DNA of 10,000 nucleotides from Symbiodinium natans (lineage: Eukaryota > Sar > Dinophyceae > Suessiales > Symbiodiniaceae): positions 70,001 to 80,000 of the forward strand of contig CAJNDS010002197.1 in the NCBI GenBank assembly GCA_905221605.1, read 5' to 3'. Shown piece after piece: positions 1 through 5,749 of the stretch. Under the pieces are notes generated by a model, which saw only the letters and a program-made list of their open reading frames with translations, searched no databases and was not told where the DNA came from. The stretch's first letter is position 1. Each line of letters begins with the position of its first letter. The position numbers and the translations under genes were made by a program.

Positions 1-1035
1 CTAAGTTTAAGTAGGGGGCAGTAGTAGATAACGCATCTTATGTTCTGACTGCCCTAGAGCCAAACAATAAAGTACTTGAATTAAAGTACGAGGTGGGCAT
101 AAACCCTAAACCCTAAACCCTGGTTGCTGATGTAGGCGTGGTTTTTCCGAGAGGCTGCCTCCCTAACTGGGATACCTTTTTGCTTTGTGCACCCTTTGCG
201 CAGCTGCTCTTTGCCTGGTGTTCACAATGCTGCTGGGTCCCGGACGAGCAAGGGTTTTCACTTGTAGAGTTTGATCTTGCCTTCACCAGGGAGACGTGCT
301 GGTTCCCCCCCGTAAAAGTGGCTAGTTGGGAGGCTGCTGCCAACCTGCAGGTCTAAGGGATACGCTTGTCAAGGCGGCCTGGGTGCATGAGGTGCAGTAT
401 CCACAGATATCTTGTGTGCCCAGCCCTTGATGGCGCAACTGTTGGTTTTTTCGCACGTGATTCGTGCAGTGTTTTGGCGTGTCAATGCCCATGGAGCCCA
501 GAGCGATGTTTGCTTTGCGTTGGCTTGGGCTCCCATGCAAGGTGCCCGCACTGACTTTGCGGCCCCAGTATCACCATTTTGTCAGAATTTATTTCTGCTC
601 TTCACCGGTCGGAAGTATCGGCAAGTTCTCAAACGGTATAGTTGTACAGAGACCGGTGGTTGCACAGATTCCCTTCCGGTCCCCTCGTGAGGTCTTAATG
701 CTCAAAGGCGAGTCCACAGGCAGGCACGCTAGGCTACGAGCTGCAAGTTTCCGTTTCTGTTACGTAGTCGGTTCCCAAGTGGTTGCTTCGGAACTGTCCG
801 CAAGGATGCATGCAGAATCCCTAAACCCTCAAGCCCCCTTAACTTGAAATTATGAACGGAAAATAGAAAACAACTCCTTGAAACTGTTCGAAACCCTACA
901 CCCTAAACCCTCAAGCCCCCCGTAACTTGAAATTAATAAGAAAACATCCAAAAAGAAACTCCTTGAATCTCTTCGAAACTTTCCTACCTAAACTCGAAAC
1001 CCCAAACCCTAAACCCTGGAGCCTTAAAGCAAGAG
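1..1035. other. Unassigned low-copy region upstream of the PPR exons
   Basis: Mixed-complexity sequence without a recognisable gene. Open stretches on the + strand at 138-356 and 464-847 have no family resemblance I can name. Around 327-350 the reading ASWEAAANLQ before a GT faintly resembles a PPR helix B, but no partner exon in register was found. CCCTAAA units occur at 101-121, 819-830, 901-911 and 1003-1017. Confidence -1.
819..985. repeat. 82-bp tandem duplication, two copies
   Basis: Both copies start with CCCTAAACCCTCAAGCC (819 and 901) and contain TAACTTGAAATTA, then AACTCCTTGAA and TTCGAAAC in the same order. The period is 82 bp with small indels. Each copy begins with telomere-type units, so the array couples CCCTAAA repeat to a unique A-rich tail. 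Confidence -1.
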
Positions 1036-1101
1036 GTGGCCCGGAGCGTTGTCACGTATGGGGCGATCATCAGCGCCTGCGAGAGAAGCGGGCAATGGCA
1101 G
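1036..1101 (+). CDS. PPR exon A (first half of a PPR repeat)
   Basis: Reads VARSVVTYGAIISACERSGQ then WQ, the helix-A signature of dinoflagellate PPR repeats. The acceptor is probably ag at 1034-1035. The donor is CAG|gccgag (GC type), which joins to 1948 as QWQ|MALAFL. The exact 5' limit is a guess; a few residues either way are possible. Confidence -1.
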
Positions 1102-3199
1102 GCCGAGCACTGTTTTTGGTTGAAGTTACCCTAAACCCTAAATCCTAACCATAAAACCTTAAAACCCAAAAACCCTAAACCGTAAAAACCTAAACCCCAA
1201 ACCCTAAGCCCCAAACCCTAAACCCAAAAGCTGCTTGTTGCCAAAGGGCTCTGCAAGAACGGTTGAGCATAGGAGGGTTTGGGCTCCATGGCTTTAAGCC
1301 CCTGAGCCCTGAGCCCGAAACTCCGAAGTCCCTACAGGCTTTGTAGGGTTCGGGGGCTCCAGCTCCTCGCGAAGGCTCGGGTTTTCAATTTTTTCGCGGG
1401 GTTTCAGCATTTATATTTCGTGAGACATGGGGCAAAATCTGGGTAGCAGATTCCTCAAAACAAAGGGCGGCGCCCTCAACCCATAATGCCCCTAAAGCCC
1501 ATAAAGCCCCTAACCCCTAAGCCTAAGCCTCGAAACCCCAAGAAACCCTAAAGCCCCGAAACCCCCCAAACCCCTTCACGCCCTTCTCTGTAATATATGG
1601 GCCTTAATAACTAGAATAAGGCTTTGGGGGTATGCGGACCGAAGTCTGTTCGATGAATAAGCCCCTATGGTCTGGGATTTTGCGCCTTATACGAACAGTC
1701 CTTAATAGGGATTATAGTACCCCTATTTTAATCCCGATTAAGGATTCAGTCCCTAAGCCCTAAACCCTAAACCCTGAACCCTAAACCCTAAACCCTAAGC
1801 CCTAAACCCTAAACCCTAAGCCCTAAACCCTAAACCCTTAAACCCTAAACCCTAAAACCCTAAAACCCTAAAACCCTAAAACCCTAAAACCCTAAAACCC
1901 TAAACCCTCAACCCTCAACCCTAAACCCTAGCAGCTCTCTGCCTCAGATGGCCCTGGCCTTCCTCATCCGCATGGAGCGGGATCGTCTGTCCAGGCCACC
2001 CAGCACTCTCTGTAGAGTTCAGGGTTTCGTTTTTATTTTTTTGTTTTTAATATTTTTTTTTCAGGGGTTAGGGTTTAGGTTCAGGGTTTCGGGTTCACGC
2101 TTGTTTTGTTAAGGGGTTTAGGGTTGAGGGTTTATGCTCTAGGGTTTCGGGTTTCGGGTTTCGGGTTTCAGCGTGTTTTTTTTTTTTTTTACCGGGTTTG
2201 GGTTTAGGCTTGTTTATTTTGCAGGGTTTAGGGCTTCGGGTTTCGGGTTTAGGCTGTTGGGTTTAGGGTTTAGGGTTAGGGCTTTCAGGGTTTTGAGCAT
2301 CAGGGACTTATGAGCTCCAGGGCTTCGGGCTAAGATGAAGGGTCTACAGCCGTTTATACCAAACCCCTAAACCCCAAAACCCTAACAACCCTAAACACCA
2401 AACCCTAAACCCTAAAACCCTAAAGCCTAAAACCCTAAACCTTCGGCCCTAAATCGTGAAACCCCTACACGTAAACCTTAAGCCTGTCAGGAACACCGTG
2501 ACCTGCAGCGCCGCGATCTCCGCCTGTGAGAAGGCGGCCACGGGTGGAAACCGTAGGGATTTAAAGGCTTAGGGTTTTAGGAGTTCAGGATTTGGGGATT
2601 TGGTTTTAGTGGTTTTAGGGGTTTTAGGGGTTTTAGGGGTCTAGGGTTTGGGGATTTGGTTTTCGGGAGTTTAGGGGTTTTACGGGTTTCCGGGTTTAAG
2701 GGTTTAGGATTTGCCCGGGCCTTGTGGGGGGTAATTGCTTCTGCGGGTTTGTTATGGCCTTTCATTATACGGTCTTGGGTTCAGAGTGAGGGTCAGGCTC
2801 TTCGGTTTGGGGCAAAGATTCGGTTGTAGGTTTTAAAGAGATTGGGTTTTGGGGCTTCGAGTTTGGGTGGGTTCGGCTGTAGGGGGCTCGGTGAGGCTCT
2901 GGTTTGGGGTTTCGCATTTTTGGATCTGGGAGTTTATGTTCTCGGTCTGTTTTAGGTAGTTTCACTTGCTTGCTGCCGCAACTGCAACTGCAACTGCTGC
3001 AACTATACCACTACTGCTACTACTGCTACTACTGCTACTACTACTGCTACTACTATTTCATTCCAATCGCAGCCGGTCGCTCAGCTTGGCGTCAGGTACA
3101 TGGCAGTGCTTTGCACCGGTGCTTCATGAGCACTAGAACCGTCATGGGCAAGTCCCGCTACGAGTAGCTGCAAACTTGCGTCCTACTCAACTGCTACTG

Positions 3200-3272
<73 letters not shown>

Positions 3273-4475
3273 ACCTACTAGGTGTGACGTTCTTAATTGA
3301 TCGCAGGGGTTTTGTGGCATGCAATTTTCGTGTTAAGAGACGAAAACCTCGGTATTTACAGTGTTTCCTGGCTTTGTCCGTTTACGGACACGAAAAATGG
3401 ACGTGTAAAAATTGCCGGAAACTACTTTCAACTACTTTAGGCGCAGGAGGAAAACATCGGTATTTACAGTGTTTTCGGGCTTCAAAAACGGTCAATTACA
3501 GGGCCTACTTTGCACAGACGTGTTCTCAGAACAGAGGAAAAGACCGGTATTTACAGCGTTTCGCGGGTTTTCTAAGATGTGGCCAAACTTGTCCTTAAAC
3601 CCGAACGCCTCCAGCAAGCCGAACAGTCGTGCACCCTGAAATCCGAAACCCCAAAACCTGAAGCAAGCCCAAGAGTCGTGCACCCTTAAAATCTCAACCC
3701 CACAGCGTCAAGCACGTCCCCAGAAAAAAACACAAAACATCTGGAGCCTGAAACCCCAAACCCCATGCGTACCCTGAATGAGCACCCCCTTAAACCTTAA
3801 ATCCCATAGAAAAAGCCCAAAAGTCCTTTCACCTTACAGCCTCAACCCCAAACCCTGACTGCAAGCCCAAAACTCCTTCGACCTTACACCCTAAACCCCA
3901 AACCCCACAGAGAAAGGCGAAAAGTCCTTTGACCTTACAGCCTCAATCCGGCCGGGCCTTGCTCGAGTTTAGCTCGCCTGAACTGTAGTTTGAGCTGAAG
4001 ACATGAAGTTGCTGGAGGATTTCTCTCCGTCATGCGGTGGCGCTCGCCGTTTCCATACAGTATGCCCTAGCGTGTGAAAGTGTGGAGTCACGCCATCGCT
4101 TGCAGAAGCAAGCCCTCCCTGCCTTGCTAGCCGGGGCAGCACAGACCTACGTCAGAATCCTAGAGGACCACCCTCCACTGTGAGCCCAAAAGGTCTAGCC
4201 CCTAAACCAACCACAAAAACAGAGGAAAACAGTAGACAGCGTGGTCATGTGTGCACAAAGCACAGCACGACCCCCATGTGTGCACAAAGCACAGCACGTA
4301 ATTCCCCCCCCCCCCCAACCCCTGAGCGTGGTCATGTGTGCACAAAGCACAGCACGTAATTACCCCCCACCCCCCCACCCCCCCCCAACCCGTCAAACGG
4401 AGGAAAAACAGGAGAAAACGATAGAAAAAGTAAAAAAACAGCAGAAAACACCATGATCAGTTAAGAGCGTGTCAC

Positions 4476-4558
<83 letters not shown>

Positions 4559-4583
4559 GCTACTGCTACTGCTACTGCTACTG

Positions 4584-4641
<58 letters not shown>

Positions 4642-5283
4642 GACCACCACCACCACCACCAGCTGCTGCCGCTGCTGCTGCTTATGCTATCGCTACCGCT
4701 ACCGCTAGTGCTGCTGCTGCTGCTGGGTTGTGGTGGTTCTTGCTGTTTCCCCGAGTCAGTGCAGTTATTCTTCATGTTGTTCGACTTTCGAGGCGGGGAA
4801 CTGGGCGATGATGTTGCTGCTGCTCGAGGATATGTGGCCCGGGTCGGCAATTCCATTTCGCCCTTGGGGGGCTTAGGAATTCTCCCGATGCCCTAGGCCC
4901 CAAACGCCCCAAACCCACGAGGCCCAAGATTGCAGTTTCCTCATGAACTCCAAGCCCTAGACCCATCTTGACTTGAACGTGCACAACACCAAAGTCGTCT
5001 GCAACCTGACCATCTTTGATTAACAGCAGGTGTGTAGGATTTAGGGGGTTGAGGGGTTTGAAGTTCAAGAGCTTTAAAGCCCCGAGCCTGCGCTTCATAC
5101 TCGTGTTATACCTGAGTAGGGGGTTGCTCTACATTAGATTCAAAATTTGGGCTCCAAATGAGGGGTGGGGCTCAATGTAGAGCACCACCCCACATGCATG
5201 GCATCCTCCTTAGGCTGCGCGCGGGCATTGAGTGCAACGCCATCACCTGCAGCGCATGCATCAGCGCCTGCGAAAAAGGTCGT
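1036..5283 (+). CDS. PPR-repeat protein, five-exon internal fragment
   Basis: Pentatricopeptide repeat proteins bind single-stranded RNA through tandem 35-residue helical hairpins, mostly in organelles. Proposed exons: 1036-1101 (ends TYGAIISACERSGQWQ), 1948-1994 (MALAFLIRMERDRLS), 2491-2533 (NTVTCSAAISACEK), 4793-4833 (AGNWAMMLLLLED), 5214-5283 (LRAGIECNAITCSACISAC, then EKGR). Splicing is in phase throughout, with GC, GC, GC and GT donors before the last exon. The product has exactly 35 residues from SVVTY to NTVTC and 35 from NTVTC to NAITC, with ISAC, W18 and M28 at fixed positions. That regularity is strong independent support for the junctions. No start or stop is identified: earlier exons presumably lie before 1036. 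The 5214 exon may continue at 9889 or read on to a TGA at 5350-5352. The RNA target is unknown. Confidence -1.
1699..1744. repeat. Short palindromic element, copy 1
   Basis: Inverted repeat TCCTTAATAGGGATT (1699-1713) and AATCCCGATTAAGGA (1730-1744), one mismatch, short loop. The copy near 7478-7545 resembles it in reverse orientation, including the flank CCTTATAC-AACA (from about 1685). It looks like a small dispersed mobile or folding element; no coding capacity. Confidence -1.
1751..1929. repeat. CCCTAAA array with 21-bp higher-order structure
   Basis: From 1751 to 1834 the heptamers follow a threefold order, variant-CCCTAAA-CCCTAAA, four times, the variant being CCCTAAG, CCCTGAA, CCCTAAG, CCCTAAG. 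The array then changes to an 8-nt unit CCCTAAAA for roughly 1850-1900 and ends with CCCTCAA units. It looks locally amplified, not a fresh telomere end. Confidence -1.
1948..1994 (+). CDS. PPR exon B (helix B of the repeat)
   Basis: Reads MALAFLIRMERDRLS plus AG of a split Arg codon, matching the AL-LL--M helix-B pattern. Acceptor ctcag|ATG, donor TCCAG|gccacc (GC type). Joined to 2491 it gives RLSR|NTVTC. A CCCTAAA array lies just upstream and TTTAGGG-rich DNA downstream. Confidence -1.
1995..2490. other. PPR intron B-C, poly-T and inverted telomere-type blocks
   Basis: Intron of 496 bp. Contains T-rich runs (2029-2062 and about 2172-2190), degenerate TTTAGGG-strand repeat with TTTCGGG variants (about 2063-2290), then CCCTAAA-strand repeat (2359-2475). 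The switch of strand inside one intron allows a long imperfect hairpin. Confidence -1.
2491..2533 (+). CDS. PPR exon C (helix A of the second repeat)
   Basis: Reads (R)NTVTCSAAISACEK. Acceptor gtcag|GAAC, donor GAGAAG|gcggcc (GC type). The next exon starts cgag|GCGGGG, so the hexamer AGGCGG is present at both ends of the 2.26-kb intron. The spliced product EK|AGNW keeps the 35-residue register. Confidence -1.
2971..3057. repeat. TGC/CAACTG/CTACTG microsatellite
   Basis: Three CAACTG hexamers followed by interrupted CTA and CTG triplets. Open frames across it give only low-complexity Leu/Tyr/Cys runs and are not genes. Confidence -1.
3187..3273. repeat. CTA trinucleotide microsatellite
   Basis: Starts with two CTG-CTA mixed units and continues as a near-perfect CTA run of about 24 units. 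The poly-Leu reading frame through it is an artefact of the triplet. Confidence -1.
3342..3567 (+). repeat. Three-copy GGTATTTACAG box, spacing 108 and 87 bp
   Basis: Copies at 3342-3372, 3450-3480 and 3537-3567 share GAAAA-(C/G)-CGGTATTTACAG-GTTT and a CGGG or TGGC end. A weaker relative (AAAACGGTCAATTACAGGG) lies near 3485-3503. The spacers differ from each other. No protein family is recognised in the overlapping frames. Confidence -1.
3610..3716. repeat. Degenerate tandem repeat of about 50 bp, two copies
   Basis: GCAAGCC(G/C)AA(C/G)AGTCGTGCACCCT occurs from about 3614 and again from about 3663, each followed by an AAAC-CCA-rich tail. It lies next to, and is similar in build to, the array at 3813-3950. 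Confidence -1.
3813..3950. repeat. 50-bp tandem repeat, three copies
   Basis: Units begin AAGCCCAAAAGTCCTTTCACC at 3813, with relatives at 3863 and 3914 (AAGGCGAAAAGTCCTTTGACC), each continuing CTTACA(G/C)CCT(C/A)AA-CCC. The period is 50-51 bp. The tails carry CCCAAACCCC, related to degenerate telomere-type units. Confidence -1.
4239..4387. repeat. Three GTGTGCACAAAGCACAGCACG copies with poly-C tails
   Basis: Copies at 4239-4269, 4276-4303 and 4326-4361. The second and third end CACGTAATT followed by long C runs (4304-4317 and about 4364-4387). The core holds the palindrome GTGCAC. Possibly formed by slippage at the C runs; no gene seen. Confidence -1.
4476..4730. repeat. Compound CTA / TGC-TAC / CCA / GCT microsatellite
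   Basis: A long CTA run, broken by about five TGCTAC hexamers at 4558-4586, resumes to about 4640, then passes into CCA (4642-4662) and GCT/GCC-type triplets up to about 4730. It ends about 60 bp before PPR exon D. The homopolymeric Thr and Val frames on the two strands are not proteins. Confidence -1.
4793..4833 (+). CDS. PPR exon D (helix B of the second repeat)
   Basis: Reads AGNWAMMLLLLED plus AT of a split Met codon, completed by the first G of the 5214 exon. GT donor (gtggcc). Without the register argument this 41-nt exon would be invisible, since no long open frame in this phase marks it. It lies just downstream of a CTA/GCT microsatellite; some Leu codons (TTGCTGCTGCTC) look like that repeat. 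Confidence -1.
4834..5213. other. PPR intron D-E
   Basis: Intron of 380 bp with GT donor. Contains scattered CCCAAAC-type units near 4890-4915 and mostly unique sequence. Duplicated GTAGAGCACC-like text is limited to one place. No coding signal beyond a short open frame leading into exon E. Confidence -1.
5214..5283 (+). CDS. PPR exon E (helix A of the third repeat)
   Basis: Reads (M)LRAGIECNAITCSACISAC followed by EKGR. Acceptor ccttag|GCTG. The 3' end is uncertain: GGTCGT|gagcct (GA donor, phase 0) fits the distant exon at 9889; AAAAAG|gtcgtg is a GT alternative; or the frame runs on through PWAEEAW to a stop at 5350-5352. Confidence -1.
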
Positions 5284-5665
5284 GAGCCTTGGGCAGAAGA
5301 AGCTTGGGGCTTAGGGTTCAGGGTTTATCTTGCTAGTTCTTACAAGGGATGAGGGACTCTAGGTACTCTGATTACCAAAAAAAGGGCTACCCAATTCCCT
5401 CACTCCCTATATACTGTTAAAGCAAAGAAAGCCATGTCTTGCATCCGAAGTGTTTTGCATCAGGCTTTTTGTCGCCACCAAGCGGGTGCCATTCAAATTA
5501 CCGTAAATGCCCCGAAGCCCCAAACTCCTAAACCCCTCCATCCCGCTCAGACTGCGCAAGCCTCTCCCCTGAAATGTTCTGCGATTGAGGCTTGATAGGG
5601 CCTCGGGAAACCCTCAGCCCTTTTAGGGGTTTCGGGGTTGCTCCTGGTGTAAAGTCGCGCGAGCC
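5284..5665. other. Gap between PPR exon E and the GPDH start
   Basis: Mostly unique sequence. A 53-codon open frame (ATG 5434, TGA 5593-5595) starting MSCIRSVLHQ has no family resemblance and is probably chance or an upstream ORF. Promoter elements cannot be assigned: dinoflagellate promoters are poorly defined and mRNAs get a trans-spliced leader, whose acceptor could be any AG just before 5666. Confidence -1.
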
Positions 5666-5749
5666 ATGGCGCCTTATCCGCAAGAGTCGAAGCTGCCAGT
5701 GGCGGAGCCAAAAAAGGTGGCAGCACCTCGGGAACCGAATGAACTGTAC
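5666..5749 (+). CDS. GPDH: GPDH exon 1 (start codon, N-terminal leader)
   Basis: ATG in the context GAGCCATGG opens 28 codons starting MAPYPQESKLP, rich in Pro, Lys and Glu, ending ...EPNELY before a GT donor (gtatgg). Joined to the exon at 5985 it gives NELY|VLGAGSFG, the usual distance before the Rossmann glycine motif, in phase 0. It shows no transmembrane or cleavable signal character. It rests on phase, start context, the upstream in-frame stop and position; the residues themselves are not conserved in the family, so another 5' exon is possible. Confidence -1.

Larger units (their letters stand above)
1102..1947. other. PPR intron A-B with telomere-type repeat
   Basis: Intron of 846 bp, GC donor to AG acceptor. 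Holds degenerate CCCTAAA repeat at 1126-1227, G/C-rich unique sequence, a palindromic element near 1699-1744 and the dense CCCTAAA array at 1751-1929. No other coding signal was seen. Confidence -1.
2534..4792. other. PPR intron C-D, 2.26 kb, rich in local repeats
   Basis: Begins with degenerate TTTAGGG-strand repeat (2566-2712), then a G/T-rich stretch to 2960, three CTA-type microsatellites, a three-copy dispersed box, ~50-bp tandem repeats and a poly-C segment. Unique sequence at 3950-4200 shows no conserved coding, and the PPR register is complete without any exon here. Confidence -1.

Noticed and set aside
327-350. ASWEAAANLQ as an upstream PPR helix-B exon
   Set aside because: A Trp and alanines fit, but no helix-A exon before it and no M28 exon after it could be joined in register.
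3342-3567. Repeat-spacer pattern suggesting a CRISPR array
   Set aside because: Only three imperfect copies with unequal 56-77 bp spacers, in eukaryotic intronic DNA with no cas genes.
3176-3598. 140-codon open frame with a long Leu run
   Set aside because: The Leu run is the CTA microsatellite and the rest crosses the three-copy box repeat; no family resemblance and no splice or start support.
3960-4195. Extra PPR exon in the unique part of the 2.26-kb intron
   Set aside because: Exons C and D already join with exact 35-residue spacing, and no W--AL--LL--M or ISAC pattern is present here.
4393-4708. Poly-Val (minus) and poly-Thr (plus) open frames
   Set aside because: Both are translations of the CTA/ACT triplet array; open frames are expected in every phase lacking a stop triplet.
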